A stretch of 64,000 bases of DNA from Beijerinckia sp. 28-YEA-48. GTDB lineage: Bacteria; Pseudomonadota; Alphaproteobacteria; Rhizobiales; Beijerinckiaceae. The position numbers and the translations under genes are program-made. The stretch spans positions 1,584,001 through 1,648,000 of the forward strand of contig NZ_FNSI01000001.1 of assembly GCF_900104955.1 (NCBI RefSeq), written 5' to 3'. The first letter of the stretch is position 1, and each line of letters starts with the position of its first letter. Of this stretch, positions 42,977 through 52,537 are shown piece after piece. Below the pieces are notes generated by a model. That model ran no database searches, had not been told where the DNA came from, and saw only the letters and a list, made by a program, of their open reading frames with translations.

Positions 42977-44386
42977 ATGTTCGACCATCTCGATCCCGTT
43001 CTGCTGGCCCGCATCCAATTCGCCTTCACGGTCAGTTTCCATTTTATCTTTCCCGCTTTCTCGATCGGCCTCGCCAGCTATCTGGCTGTGCTCGATGGTT
43101 TGTGGCTGTGGACGGGCAAGCAGCTCTACTTCGATCTGTTCAAATACTGGCTGAAGATCTTCGCCGTGACTTTCGGCATGGGCGTCGTCTCGGGCATCGT
43201 GATGTCCTATCAGTTCGGCACCAATTGGGCGGTGTTTTCCGACAAAGCCGGCCCGGTGATCGGCCCGTTGATGGCCTATGAAGTGCTTACAGCCTTCTTC
43301 CTCGAAGCGGGCTTTCTCGGCGTCATGCTGTTTGGCCTCAACCGCGTCGGTAAAAATTTGCACTTCGCTGCGACGCTCATGGTTGCCGTTGGCACATTCA
43401 TCTCGGCCTTCTGGATTCTCTCGGCCAATAGCTGGATGCAGACACCGACAGGCCATGAGATCGCCGCCAACGGCCAGTTCGTCCCGGGACCGAGCTGGTG
43501 GGCGATCATCTTCAATCCAAGTTTTCCCTATCGGCTCGTCCACACCGTCATCGCCGCCTATCTGACGACCGCGCTGGTGGTTGGCGGCGTCGGCGCCTGG
43601 CATTTGCTGCGCCGCCGCGACGATCCACGCACCCGCAAAATGTTCTCCATGGCGATGTGGATGGCGGCCATTGTCGCGCCGATCCAGATCTTCGCCGGCG
43701 ACATGCATGGCCTCAACACGCTGGAACATCAGCCCGTGAAAGTGATGGCCATGGAGGGGCACTATGACAGCCACCCTGATGGTGCGCCGCTGATCCTATT
43801 CGGCATTCCCAACAGCGCCGAGAAGCGTGTCGACTACAAGATCGAGATTCCGAAACTGTCGTCGCTGATCCTCAAGCACGATCTCAACGCGCCGCTGGCC
43901 GGCCTCGACACGGTGGCCGACGATCGTAAGCCGCCGGTCGGCATCGTCTTTTGGTCGTTTCGCATCATGGTTGGCCTCGGCATGCTGATGCTGCTTCTGG
44001 GCCTGTGCAGCCTGTGGGCGCGCTGGCGCGGCCGGCTCTACGACTGGCCGCTGCTGCATCGCTTCGCCATCGTCATGGGACCATCGGGCTTCGTCGCGGT
44101 GATTGCCGGCTGGGTGACAACGGAAGTCGGTCGCCAGCCCTGGACCGTCTATGGCCTGTTGCGCACCGCCGAAAGCGCTTCGCCGCTCGCGGCCTCCGCC
44201 GTCGCCACCTCGCTGCTGGCCTTCGTCATCGTCTACTTCATCGTGTTCGGCCTGGGCGTCTGGTACTTGCTACGGCTGATGGCGAGCCCGCCGATGAGCG
44301 GCGAATCCGAGCCCGAGACAGGGCCGTCGCGCGCCGCCGGGCTCACGCCTGCCCCGGCCGTCGCCAGCAAATCCTTCCGGAGGTGA
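42977..44386 (+). CDS. cydA: Cytochrome bd-type quinol oxidase subunit I (cyanide-insensitive type)
   Basis: A 469-residue membrane oxidase subunit that carries the heme groups and oxidises quinol to reduce O2. The N-terminus LARIQFAFTVSFHFIFPAFSIGLASY includes the histidine of the diheme site and QFGTNWAVFSDKAGPVIGP follows. GWVTTEVGRQPWTVYGLLRT is the conserved G-W-x-x-x-E-x-G-R-Q-P-W segment. The shorter Q loop makes the CIO (CydAB without long Q loop) type likely. It sits upstream of cydB (4 nt) and the DUF2474 gene, a three-gene operon. It supports growth at low oxygen or with cyanide-like inhibitors (family knowledge). Confidence 0.96.
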   Translation: MFDHLDPVLLARIQFAFTVSFHFIFPAFSIGLASYLAVLDGLWLWTGKQLYFDLFKYWLKIFAVTFGMGVVSGIVMSYQFGTNWAVFSDKAGPVIGPLMAYEVLTAFFLEAGFLGVMLFGLNRVGKNLHFAATLMVAVGTFISAFWILSANSWMQTPTGHEIAANGQFVPGPSWWAIIFNPSFPYRLVHTVIAAYLTTALVVGGVGAWHLLRRRDDPRTRKMFSMAMWMAAIVAPIQIFAGDMHGLNTLEHQPVKVMAMEGHYDSHPDGAPLILFGIPNSAEKRVDYKIEIPKLSSLILKHDLNAPLAGLDTVADDRKPPVGIVFWSFRIMVGLGMLMLLLGLCSLWARWRGRLYDWPLLHRFAIVMGPSGFVAVIAGWVTTEVGRQPWTVYGLLRTAESASPLAASAVATSLLAFVIVYFIVFGLGVWYLLRLMASPPMSGESEPETGPSRAAGLTPAPAVASKSFRR

Positions 44387-44390
44387 GATC

Positions 44391-45401
44391 GTGAGTGCAT
44401 CTCTTATCGATCTGCCGATGATCTGGGCCTTTATCATCGCCTTCGCCGTCTTCGCTTACGTGGTGATGGACGGGTTCGATCTCGGCATCGGCATTCTCTT
44501 CCCGGCCTTCGCCGTCGGCGATGAGCGCGACCAGGCGATGAATTCCATCGCCCCGGTCTGGGATGGCAACGAGACCTGGCTGGTGCTGGGCGGCGGCGGA
44601 TTGTTCGCCGCCTTTCCCCTCGCCTTCGCCATCATCATGCCGGCGGTCTATCCCCTGATCATCGCGATGTTGCTCGGCCTGGTGTTTCGCGGCGTCGCCT
44701 TCGAGTTCCGCTTTCGCGATCCGGGCCACCGGCCCTATTGGGACGCGGGCTTCACCATCGGCTCCGTCGTCGCGGCCTTCTCGCAAGGCATGATCCTGGG
44801 CGCCCTGCTGCAAGGCATCACCGTCGAGAATCGCTCTTATGGTGGCGGTTGGCTCGACTGGCTGTCGCCCTTCAGCCTGCTCACCGGCGTCAGCACAGTG
44901 ATTGGCTATGCGCTGCTCGGCGCCACCTGGCTGATCTGGAAAACCGAAGGACGGGCACAGGAACATGCGCGGCGCCTGGCGTGGCGGTTCTTCATTGGCA
45001 CGTTGGTCGCCATCGTCGCCGTCAGCCTGGCGACGCCGTTCCTCGCTTTTGGCTATTACCAGCGCTGGTTCACCTTCCCCAATGTCCTGGCGACAGCGCA
45101 GGTACCGCTGCTGACGGCTATCCTTGCCGGCTTGTTCTGGCTGGCCATGCGCAAGGGACACGAGACCTGGCCATTCTTTCTGGCGTTGGCGCTCTTCCTG
45201 ATCTGTTTCGCCGGCCTCGGCGTCAGCATGTATCCCTATGTCGTGCCCGATAAGGTAACGATCTGGGATGCGGCGGCGCCTCACCGCAGCCAGTCGTTCA
45301 TGCTGATCGGCGTCGTGATCATCATGCCACTCATTCTCGCCTATACCGCGTGGGCCTATTGGGTGTTTCGCGGCAAGGCCGGCGCGGAGGGCTATCACTG
45401 A
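44391..45401 (+). CDS. cydB: Cytochrome bd-type quinol oxidase subunit II
   Basis: A 336-residue membrane protein with about eight hydrophobic helices. The start is a GTG with CCGGAGGTGAG ahead of it. LPMIWAFIIAFAVFAYVVMDGFDLGIGILFP is the CydB N-terminal hallmark (D-G-F-D-L-G), followed by PVWDGNETWLVLGGGGLFAAFP. The C-terminus ends with YTAWAYWVFRGKAG. Its stop overlaps the ATG of the DUF2474 gene by 1 nt (TGATG). CydB is structurally related to CydA and forms the heterodimer with it; it holds no heme itself. Confidence 0.96.
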   Translation: MSASLIDLPMIWAFIIAFAVFAYVVMDGFDLGIGILFPAFAVGDERDQAMNSIAPVWDGNETWLVLGGGGLFAAFPLAFAIIMPAVYPLIIAMLLGLVFRGVAFEFRFRDPGHRPYWDAGFTIGSVVAAFSQGMILGALLQGITVENRSYGGGWLDWLSPFSLLTGVSTVIGYALLGATWLIWKTEGRAQEHARRLAWRFFIGTLVAIVAVSLATPFLAFGYYQRWFTFPNVLATAQVPLLTAILAGLFWLAMRKGHETWPFFLALALFLICFAGLGVSMYPYVVPDKVTIWDAAAPHRSQSFMLIGVVIIMPLILAYTAWAYWVFRGKAGAEGYH

Positions 45402-45529
45402 TGGCGGCGCCCATGCAGCCGCAAGCGCCGTTGTGGCAGCGGCTATTGTGGATGGCCGCGATCTGGCTGGTCAGTATCACGGCCTTGGGCATCGTCGCCT
45501 ATGGCATCCGCTTCTGGCTCAAGGGCTGA
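45401..45529 (+). CDS. DUF2474 small subunit of the bd-type oxidase
   Basis: A 42-residue protein. The ATG overlaps the cydB stop (TGATG). It reads PLWQRLLWMAAIWLVSITALGIVAYGIRFWLKG, a single membrane helix with W residues on the N-terminal side, which fits the DUF2474 family of very small proteins placed after cydAB in proteobacteria. It may play the part that CydX plays in enterobacteria, stabilising the oxidase (inference). The length is normal for the family. Confidence 0.85.
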   Translation: MAAPMQPQAPLWQRLLWMAAIWLVSITALGIVAYGIRFWLKG

Positions 45530-45557
45530 AGCGGATGCGATATCGGAAAGTGCTGGG

Positions 45558-46142
45558 CTAGGCCTGTTTGCTACGGGCCGCCAGGCCAAGGCCGATCCAA
45601 GCAGCGCCGGCAAACACAAGGTCGATGCCCAGGAAAATGCCGAGCGCATAGAGCCCCGACAGCGGCCAGCGCGCCAGCAGGATCACACCCAGCGCCAAGG
45701 TCACAAGACCTGACAGACTAACCCAGATCCACGGCGACTCGCTCTTCATGTTGAACGCCAGAACGATGCGCAAGATGCCCGATACGACAAGCGTGACGCC
45801 TAGCATCAAGGTCAATGCCGTCGCCGCCAGCAAGGGGTTGAGATAGCAAATCACGCCCGAGGCGATGTAGAGCACCCCAAGCAGCAGCCAGAGGATGAAC
45901 TTGCCCCAACTCTTGAATTGGAAGGAATTGATAATCTCGAAGACACCCGAGAGTATCATCATGAAACCGACGATGAGTACGCTCACCACCGTCGCCATGA
46001 CGACACTGCCGAGGGCGACCACGCCGGCGATGGTGTAGACCACGCCGAGCGCGACGATCCAGCCCCATTTGGCTTTCAACAAGGCAAAGGGGGCTGGCAG
46101 TGGCGTTTGGGGATTCGAGCTAGCGGATGATGCGTCGGTCAT
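45558..46142 (-). CDS. HdeD-family acid-resistance membrane protein
   Basis: A 194-residue HdeD/DUF308 protein with six hydrophobic segments. GWIVALGVVYTIAGVVALGSVVMAT and ILSGVFEIINSFQFK are typical HdeD elements, with the duplicated three-helix layout and W-x-W near the middle (PWIWVSLSG). HdeD supports acid resistance at high cell density in E. coli; a role in stress here is inference from family. It is convergent with the cyd operon, 28 nt after the DUF2474 stop. Confidence 0.9.
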   Translation of the reverse strand: MTDASSASSNPQTPLPAPFALLKAKWGWIVALGVVYTIAGVVALGSVVMATVVSVLIVGFMMILSGVFEIINSFQFKSWGKFILWLLLGVLYIASGVICYLNPLLAATALTLMLGVTLVVSGILRIVLAFNMKSESPWIWVSLSGLVTLALGVILLARWPLSGLYALGIFLGIDLVFAGAAWIGLGLAARSKQA

Positions 46143-46220
46143 AGCCTCACCTCCTGATTCAGCGAACGCCCTACGATGCGACGAAAGCTGGCCCGAGGCA
46201 AATAGCCGACGCGCCGGCCA

Positions 46221-47567
46221 TTATTTCTTCCAAATCGCCGGATCGGCCGTCACCGCGCCGTTGACCAGGACGATTTTGGTGGCGTCGCCGCGAATGCCGA
46301 AGTCGTTATCGTTAATCAGCATCAGGGTGCCGTCTTCGAGGATGGCCATGCCCTCGATCTTCTCCGGCGCATCCTTGATGTCGCGGAACGTGTCGAGGCG
46401 AAGCGTCTTGGTGACTGGCGTGACGTTCAACGGCCCAAGGTCATTCTGCTGTTCCAGCGACGGCGAGGTGGCCACCTCGTCCCACTTGCTGCCCAGAATA
46501 TTGGTGGCGCCATCGAGGGTGATCTCGAACAGCTTCGTGGTCTTCTCGGTGCGCTCCAGCACCAGAATACGATCGGTGCCGAGCGCCAGGATTTCCGAGA
46601 TGCGCGGCTCGTTCTGGCGCGGCGACGGATCGAAGCCGAAGGATTGCGGATCGGCGAGCTGATAGACCCATTCACCGACAACCTTGCCGGCCTGACGATC
46701 GAACTTGAAGAAGCGCGTGTTGCGCGCGGCCTGATAAGCCTTGGCGTCGGGATTGGCGAGCGGATTCTGCACCATGAAATAGAGGAAAGCCTCGTCGGGC
46801 GATACAGCGATGCCCTCGATGCCGCGATTGCCCTGGCGCTTCGTCAGGATCGCCGGCAGATCGGCGACGATCTTGGCTTCCGCATCCTTATAGTCAGCTG
46901 CCGCATCGGTCGGCACATGGCGCTCAAGAATGCGGCCGTCGGCGGACAGATGGGCGATGGAAGGACCCATTTCCTCGCCGATCCAGAACGTGCCGTCGGA
47001 CAGACGGACGATGCCCTCGAGATCGACGTTGTCGGGATCGTCGGGCAAGACCTTGCCGGTCATGTCCATGCCGGTGTCCTTGGTGGCCTTGGTCTGCGGA
47101 TTAAGGAGACCGGTGATCGTCGCGCCTGACTTGGCCTTGCGCAGCGGGATCGTCTCGAGCAGCTTGAACGTGCCCTTATCGCGATCGAGTTCGAGCTTGT
47201 AGATCGACGGCACGTAGTCGGGAGTCGGATAGATGCGGCCGTTGGAAAGCTTGCGGCAGGTCTGCGCGATTTCCTCGCCGAGGATCGCTGGCGCCTCGCT
47301 ACAGGTCATGTTCGGGCCACGATCGCCCGTGGTCCACACCACATTCGGCGGATCGCTGCGATGACGGAAGGCGCCGGAGCCGACACCCAGCGTATAGGCG
47401 CCCGTCTTGCCGTTCGGCAGCGTCACCGTCTTCCACACGAATTTCGGATCCTCGGAGGAAAAAATGCGCGATTGAATGGTTTGGGCGGCGGCCTGGCTGC
47501 CGAAAGCAGCGATCGACAGCGCGACCAGGGACAGCGAAGCAAACAGGGAAAGCGGACGGTTCATCAT
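46221..47567 (-). CDS. Exported esterase-like phytase-family protein (DUF/PF13449)
   Basis: A 448-residue exported protein with an N-terminal signal peptide (ending GSQAAAQ) and a domain of the esterase-like-activity-of-phytase family, which folds as a beta propeller. The central block with VDLEGIVRLSDGTFWIGEEMGPSIAHLSADGR, GNRGIEGIAVSPDE and KIEGMAILEDGTLMLINDNDFG is characteristic and includes the conserved G-I/M and E residues. It is monocistronic, about 80 nt upstream (on its strand) of HdeD. Family members can act on phosphate esters, but activity here is not demonstrated. Confidence 0.92.
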   Translation of the reverse strand: MMNRPLSLFASLSLVALSIAAFGSQAAAQTIQSRIFSSEDPKFVWKTVTLPNGKTGAYTLGVGSGAFRHRSDPPNVVWTTGDRGPNMTCSEAPAILGEEIAQTCRKLSNGRIYPTPDYVPSIYKLELDRDKGTFKLLETIPLRKAKSGATITGLLNPQTKATKDTGMDMTGKVLPDDPDNVDLEGIVRLSDGTFWIGEEMGPSIAHLSADGRILERHVPTDAAADYKDAEAKIVADLPAILTKRQGNRGIEGIAVSPDEAFLYFMVQNPLANPDAKAYQAARNTRFFKFDRQAGKVVGEWVYQLADPQSFGFDPSPRQNEPRISEILALGTDRILVLERTEKTTKLFEITLDGATNILGSKWDEVATSPSLEQQNDLGPLNVTPVTKTLRLDTFRDIKDAPEKIEGMAILEDGTLMLINDNDFGIRGDATKIVLVNGAVTADPAIWKK

Positions 47568-47661
47568 GGCGCTCCAGATACGGTGGCGCGGCTATGGCGG
47601 GGCCCGATGACAGGCGGATGACGATCATTCTCGTCCGTCCACCCGGCACGGACTTTCCCCC

Positions 47662-48831
47662 TTAAACCGTGCGGTTGCGGCCAGCGGCGAGGCCAAACAG
47701 GGCCTGAACCAGCGTCACGACCACCATGGCGATCAACGGTACCGTCCAATTGTGCGCAAAATCATGCAGGAAGCCAAAGGCTAGCGGGCCCATCGCGGCC
47801 ACCAGATAGCCGATCGACTGCGTCATGACCGACAAAGACGCCGCGCGATAATGATCAGACGCGCGCAGCCCGATGAAGGCGAGCGCCAGAACGAAGCAGA
47901 CGCCGCTGCCCAGCCCCATCAGCAGCACCCACAGATAGGCGATGCCGGGCATCAGGATCATTCCCATGAGCGCGGCCGAGATCAGCAGCGAGGCGAAAAA
48001 CACGAACAGCTTTTGATCCGACGCCAATCTCAGGAGCGGCGGAATGCTGATGCCGACCACCAGCGAAATGAGCTGAAACAGCGTGATCAGAAAGCCTGCG
48101 TTCTCCGCCGAATAGCCCATGTCCTGCAAGATCGCCGGGAACCAACCAATCGTCATATAGAACGTCATGGACTGCAGGCCCATGAAGGCGGTGATCTTCC
48201 AGGCCAGCGACGAGCGCCAGACCGAGGTGCGCGGCACGCGCACAATGTTTTTCTCACCCGGCGTCCGCCAAGCCGGTGGCAGCCAGACGATCAAGGCTAC
48301 CACGGAGAAGATCGACCATGCCGCCAGAGCCGCTCGCCAGCCGCCGGGCAGCCAATTGGACAACGGCACGGCAAGCCCTGACGCGATGGCCGAGGTCAGC
48401 CCCAACGCCATGGCATAGAGCGTGGTCGTGCTCTGCACACGGTTGGCATAATCGCGTTTGATGACACCGGGAATAAGAACATTGGCGATGGCAATACCGG
48501 CAGCCAACATGATCGTGCCGCCGAACAACGCGATGACGGAGCCCTGCGAGCGCAAGAGCAAGCCAGTGGTCAGCGCCAACATCGACACCACCAGAGTTCG
48601 CTCCAACCCAAACCGACGCCCCAACTGCGCCAGCGGCGAGAAGCATGCGAAAGCCAGCAGAGGCAGACTGTTCAACAGGCCAGCGGCCGTCACCGAAATG
48701 CCGACGCCCTGTCTGATCTCTTCAAGGAGCGGGCCGACGCTGGTCAGCGCCGGCCGCAAATTGGAGGCCAGCAATACCAGGGCAAAGATCGGTATCGCGG
48801 CCGCCGTGTTGTTGCTTTTGTGTTTCATCAT
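47662..48831 (-). CDS. MFS transporter, CynX/NimT-type
   Basis: A 389-residue MFS carrier of the CynX/NimT (cyanate permease-like) group. The start with the tandem ATGATG at 48831/48828 is chosen; the longer upstream frame is rejected. The first helix FALVLLASNLRPALTSVGPLLEEIRQGVGIS carries the N-x-R-P-A/x-x-x-x-x-P-x-L signature of this group, which also appears in other CynX homologues. Twelve helices are visible. Cyanate transport is not implied, since no cyanase gene is present. It is 94 nt upstream of the phytase-like gene on the same strand. Confidence 0.92.
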   Translation of the reverse strand: MMKHKSNNTAAAIPIFALVLLASNLRPALTSVGPLLEEIRQGVGISVTAAGLLNSLPLLAFACFSPLAQLGRRFGLERTLVVSMLALTTGLLLRSQGSVIALFGGTIMLAAGIAIANVLIPGVIKRDYANRVQSTTTLYAMALGLTSAIASGLAVPLSNWLPGGWRAALAAWSIFSVVALIVWLPPAWRTPGEKNIVRVPRTSVWRSSLAWKITAFMGLQSMTFYMTIGWFPAILQDMGYSAENAGFLITLFQLISLVVGISIPPLLRLASDQKLFVFFASLLISAALMGMILMPGIAYLWVLLMGLGSGVCFVLALAFIGLRASDHYRAASLSVMTQSIGYLVAAMGPLAFGFLHDFAHNWTVPLIAMVVVTLVQALFGLAAGRNRTV

Positions 48832-49447
48832 GATCCAGCCCGCAGGAATACGGGGCGCAGGCTGAAAAGGAAACCCCTTGCGCGCCCTGGTTATTCGCTG
48901 CGGCGATAGAGCGTCCAGGCGATGCACGCGACAAAGGATTCATAGACTTCGCGCTTCTCTAAAAGAATACGATCAAAGGCGCGGCCGGCACGCTGATCGT
49001 CACAACGGCGATAACGCCCCAGCCTGCACTATTCGTTTTTCGACAATGCGAATGGAGCGGCGTGAACAACGCGACGCCGACATAACCACGAACAGCAGAC
49101 CGCGGACGATCCGGGTTGCGGTCTCACATCCCACCTTCACCCAGATCGTTCAGCAACCCCCGCGGTGCCGAGCGCGATCGTGAGGCCGCGCTGCGCCAAG
49201 CCGCGAAGACCACTCCCTTGAGAGCGGCCCCTCTTCCAACATTCTCATGGCGCGATCGGTCCGCCACATCCTGCGGTCTGACCGACGCCAGAAAGTTGCG
49301 ATCTCGTTGGAGCGGCCGGATTACGCGTCTCCGCATGCGGTTGTGGGCGGACGCCATACCGGCCAAAAAACCGCCTTGACAATCACTATATGATATCACA
49401 ATCATAATACGATAAGACCACAGGGAGGCCCGCTGGGCTGGTCGCAC
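48832..49447. other. Gene-poor stretch before the nine-gene operon
   Basis: About 600 bases with no confident gene. On the minus strand at 48891-49020 there is a short open frame with protein-like content (ending EKREVYESFVACIAWTLYRRSE) but with only a CTG as possible start, so it may be a gene remnant. Another possible remnant is at 49124-49357 on the minus strand. The end holds a promoter-like AT-rich stretch, given separately. Frames on the plus strand are short and not convincing. Confidence 0.4.
49376..49408 (+). promoter_or_regulatory. AT-rich promoter-like region with TTGACA and a palindrome
   Basis: TTGACA at 49376-49381 is followed by TGATATCA (49391-49398, a perfect 8-bp palindrome) and CATAAT at 49403-49408. 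The gap from TTGACA to CATAAT is 21 nt, longer than standard, so the -10 box is not certain. An inverted repeat ATGAT/ATCAT surrounds the palindrome. This is the only strongly AT-rich point before the nine-gene operon and is its likely promoter and operator. Confidence 0.45.
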
Positions 49448-51454
49448 GTGCCGAAAGACAATTCTGACGCAACATTCAGCCTGCGCGCCTATCGGCGCAT
49501 GGCCCACATTCGCGGTTTCGAAGATCTGTGCATGCAGTTCAGCGAGGCTGGGCTGGCGGTCGGATCCATCCATCTGTGCGCCGGCCAGGAGGCCATTCCG
49601 GTCGGCACCCTGGAGGCGCTCGGCGACGAAGACCGCATTTCGGCGACCTATCGCGGCCACGGCTGGGCGCTGGAGGTCGGCATCGACCCCTTTGCGGCGA
49701 TGAGCGAGATCTGCCATCGCGCCACCGGCATCAACGGCGGGCGGGCCGGCTCGGCGCTGATGATCGCGCCTGAGCATCGCTTCATCGGCGAAAACTCCAT
49801 TGTCGGTGCGGGCTTTCCCATCGCCGCTGGCGTCGCGCTGGCGCAGAAGCTGCAGAAAACCGGCGGTATTTCCGTTGTCAGCATCGGCGACGGCGCCATG
49901 AACCAGGGATCGGCGCACGAGGCGCTGGTCTTCGCCAGCCTGAACAAGCTGCCGGTTCTATTCATCTGCGAGAACAATGGCTGGGCCGAGATGACCCCGT
50001 CCGATCAGGTGGCGCCGGTACCGCGCCAGGCCCGACGCGCCGGCGCCTATGGCATCAAGGCGGCGACCGTCGATGGCGGCGATCCGGTGGCGGTGCGCGA
50101 CAGCGTCGCGATGGCCCGTCAGCAATTGCTGGAAGGCAACGGGCCGATCTTTCTCGAATTCGAAACCGTTCGCCTCTGGGGCCACTATAATAAGGACGGG
50201 CAACATTATCGTCCGAAGGACGAATGGGACGCGGCGCAAGCCAAGGATCCCCTAGCCCGACTGCGCCACAAGCTGATCGAGACGGATGCGAGCCTCGCCC
50301 GCGAGCTTGATACGATCGACGCCGAGGTGAAGCAGGACATCGAGTCCTTGCGGCAGCGCGTCGAAGCGGCGCCGCTGCCAAATCCCGCCACGGCCAGAGA
50401 CCACATCATCGGCGCCCTGCCCGCATCCAAGCCGCGTCCGGCGCGCCGGAGCGCGCCAACCGAGACCACCTATGGCAATGCCGTGACCATGGCGTTGAAA
50501 CAGGAATTGCAGGAGCGGCCGGAGCTTCTCGTCTATGGCGAGGATGTCGGCGGCGGTGGCGGCATTTTCGGCTGCACGCGCACATTGCAAAAGAGCTTCG
50601 GCAAGGAGCGCGTGTTCGACACGCCGATTTCCGAAAGCGCCATTCTCGGCTCGGCGCTCGGCGCCGCCATGATGGGCCTGCGGCCGGTGGTCGAGATCAT
50701 GTGGGCCGACTTCATGCTGGTGGCGATCGACCAGATCATCAACCAGATGACCAATCTGCGCTACATCACCCAGGGCAAGGCCTCGGCACCCTTGGTCGTG
50801 CGCATGCAGCAGGGCACGACGCCAGGCTCCTGCGCCCAGCATTCGCAATCGCTCGAAGCCCTGTTGTTTCACATCCCCGGCCTGCGCATCGGCCTGCCGT
50901 CGACGGCGCAGGATGCCTACGACATGCTGCGGGCGGCGATCGCCAATGACGATCCGACCATCATCATTGAATCCAGAGTCTTCTATCAGCGCAAAGAGAT
51001 GGCCAGCCTTGAGGGCCCGGTCGAACCGATCGGCGGCCTGCGCCAGCGCCGTGCCGGCAAGGACATCGCTTTGGTCAGCTGGAGCACTGGCATGCCGGTG
51101 ATCGAGAACGCGGCGGAGGAGCTGGCGAAACTCGGCATCGACGCGGCGGTGATCGACCTGCGCTGGCTCTCGCCCCTGCCCGAGGCTGAATTGATCGCGG
51201 CAGTGCGCGCGGCGGGCGAAACCGCTCTGATCGTGCATGAGGCTAATCTGACTGGTGGCGTCGGCGCTGAACTCGCCTGCCGCCTTCACGACGCCGGCCT
51301 GACGCGCGTGGCGCGGCTGGCGACGCCTGATGTGCGCATGCCTGCCTCACCTGTGTTGCAGGCGCAATTGCTACCGAACGCCGCCAAAGTGGTGGCGCAG
51401 GTCAAAGCGCTTTTAGGGAGCGACAGCAGCGTCGTGCGGGCTGTGGCGGAATAA
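49448..51454 (+). CDS. Fused E1 alpha-beta thiamine-dependent 2-oxoacid dehydrogenase
   Basis: A 668-residue single-chain fusion of E1 alpha and beta subunits of the pyruvate/acetoin/branched-chain type. The alpha part (1-330) has IHLCAGQEAIPVG, ISATYRGHGWALEVG and the ThDP motif GDG-x(n)-N in IGDGAMNQGSAHEALVFASLNKLPVLFICENN. The beta part (340-668) has LVYGEDVGGGGGIFGCT, FDTPISESAILGSALGAAM and the C-terminal transketolase domain. There is no E2 or E3 gene in the window. GTG is used as the start; the GGGAGG box lies 20 nt upstream, so an earlier CTG is possible. It is the first gene of a nine-gene operon. Substrate unknown. Confidence 0.92.
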   Translation: MPKDNSDATFSLRAYRRMAHIRGFEDLCMQFSEAGLAVGSIHLCAGQEAIPVGTLEALGDEDRISATYRGHGWALEVGIDPFAAMSEICHRATGINGGRAGSALMIAPEHRFIGENSIVGAGFPIAAGVALAQKLQKTGGISVVSIGDGAMNQGSAHEALVFASLNKLPVLFICENNGWAEMTPSDQVAPVPRQARRAGAYGIKAATVDGGDPVAVRDSVAMARQQLLEGNGPIFLEFETVRLWGHYNKDGQHYRPKDEWDAAQAKDPLARLRHKLIETDASLARELDTIDAEVKQDIESLRQRVEAAPLPNPATARDHIIGALPASKPRPARRSAPTETTYGNAVTMALKQELQERPELLVYGEDVGGGGGIFGCTRTLQKSFGKERVFDTPISESAILGSALGAAMMGLRPVVEIMWADFMLVAIDQIINQMTNLRYITQGKASAPLVVRMQQGTTPGSCAQHSQSLEALLFHIPGLRIGLPSTAQDAYDMLRAAIANDDPTIIIESRVFYQRKEMASLEGPVEPIGGLRQRRAGKDIALVSWSTGMPVIENAAEELAKLGIDAAVIDLRWLSPLPEAELIAAVRAAGETALIVHEANLTGGVGAELACRLHDAGLTRVARLATPDVRMPASPVLQAQLLPNAAKVVAQVKALLGSDSSVVRAVAE

Positions 51455-51534
51455 GCCCGTGTTGGGAGAGACACGAGCCTATTCTTTCTAAAGGAGCGCG
51501 CTAGGGACGCGCGGGGAATAAGGGAGGGAAAGTT

Positions 51535-52503
51535 ATGAGCATTACACGACGCCGTATTCTACAAGCGGGCGCAGCCAGCACGTCTCTGTGTTTTGCCCCA
51601 GCCGTTCACGCTCAGGCGAAAACAACGGTGCGTTACGCGACCTTGAACGCCGGCATCAGCGTGATCTTCGACGAATATCTGAAAGCAAAACGCTTCGATA
51701 CAAAACACGGCCTCAATATCGAACTCGCCACCGCCTACACATCCGTACCGAGCTATTACAGCGATTTCATCGCCGGCAGTTTCGATCTCGCCATCGGCGC
51801 CTGGGACAGCTTTAAAGGCATGTCCGACAAAGGCGTCCCGGTGAAACTGGCCTCGATCTTCACCACCGCCGACATCATCAATATCGTCGCCGGCAAGAAC
51901 GGCCCGCAGTCGGCCAAGGAACTCAAGGGCAGGCCTCTCGCCGCCGTCGTCGCCACCGGCTCTTATAATATGTGCCGGGCGGTTCTGAAAAACGCCTATG
52001 GCGTCGAACTCGGCAAGGACATGCCGGTGCAGAATGTGCCGAACCCGGTCCAGGCGGTCGCGATGGTTGTGTCTGGCAATGTCGACGCGGCCCTGTCCTG
52101 GGAGCCCAATATCATCGGCGCTTTCGAAAAAGTGCCCGATCTGCGCGCTATTTTCAATCTCGGCCGCGAATATGAAAGCCGCCAGAAGCGCCCGCTTCCC
52201 TATTTCGGCCTGGCCCTGCGCAAGGAAGCGATCGCCCGCGATCCGGACCTGCCCAAACGCGTCGATGCGACGTGTCACGACCTCGTTGCCGCGATCAACG
52301 CCAACCCTTCGGAGATCTACAGCATCGCGGCGCCGAAGCTCGGCTTGAAAGTGGCCGATATGGTCGCGGCCCATGAAGCTGGACGCCTGAAATTCCTCAA
52401 CCTGTCGATGCTGACCGAAGACGGCCGCGAGTCTATTCGCGCCGCCCAGGCTTACATTGATGAGAAGAATCCGAAGATCAATCCGGACTTTTTCCCGAGC
52501 TGA
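51535..52503 (+). CDS. ABC transporter substrate-binding protein, NitT/TauT type
   Basis: A 322-residue exported binding protein with a Tat-like start (TRRRILQAGAASTSLCFAPAVHAQ) and the NMT1/SsuA-type fold. TVRYATLNAGISVIFDEYLKAKRFDTKHGLNIEL is the typical first strand and loop, and SFDLAIGAWDSFKGMSDKGVPVKLAS the second. A GGGAGGG site precedes the ATG. It is 80 nt after the E1 gene and is followed by permease and ATPase genes, together forming a complete importer. Members of the family import nitrate, sulfonates, pyrimidines or aromatic acids; the Rieske gene downstream suggests an aromatic or carboxylic acid. Confidence 0.92.
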   Translation: MSITRRRILQAGAASTSLCFAPAVHAQAKTTVRYATLNAGISVIFDEYLKAKRFDTKHGLNIELATAYTSVPSYYSDFIAGSFDLAIGAWDSFKGMSDKGVPVKLASIFTTADIINIVAGKNGPQSAKELKGRPLAAVVATGSYNMCRAVLKNAYGVELGKDMPVQNVPNPVQAVAMVVSGNVDAALSWEPNIIGAFEKVPDLRAIFNLGREYESRQKRPLPYFGLALRKEAIARDPDLPKRVDATCHDLVAAINANPSEIYSIAAPKLGLKVADMVAAHEAGRLKFLNLSMLTEDGRESIRAAQAYIDEKNPKINPDFFPS

Positions 52504-52537
52504 CGGTCTCGTTGAACCCTTCGCATAAGAGTGGCCC

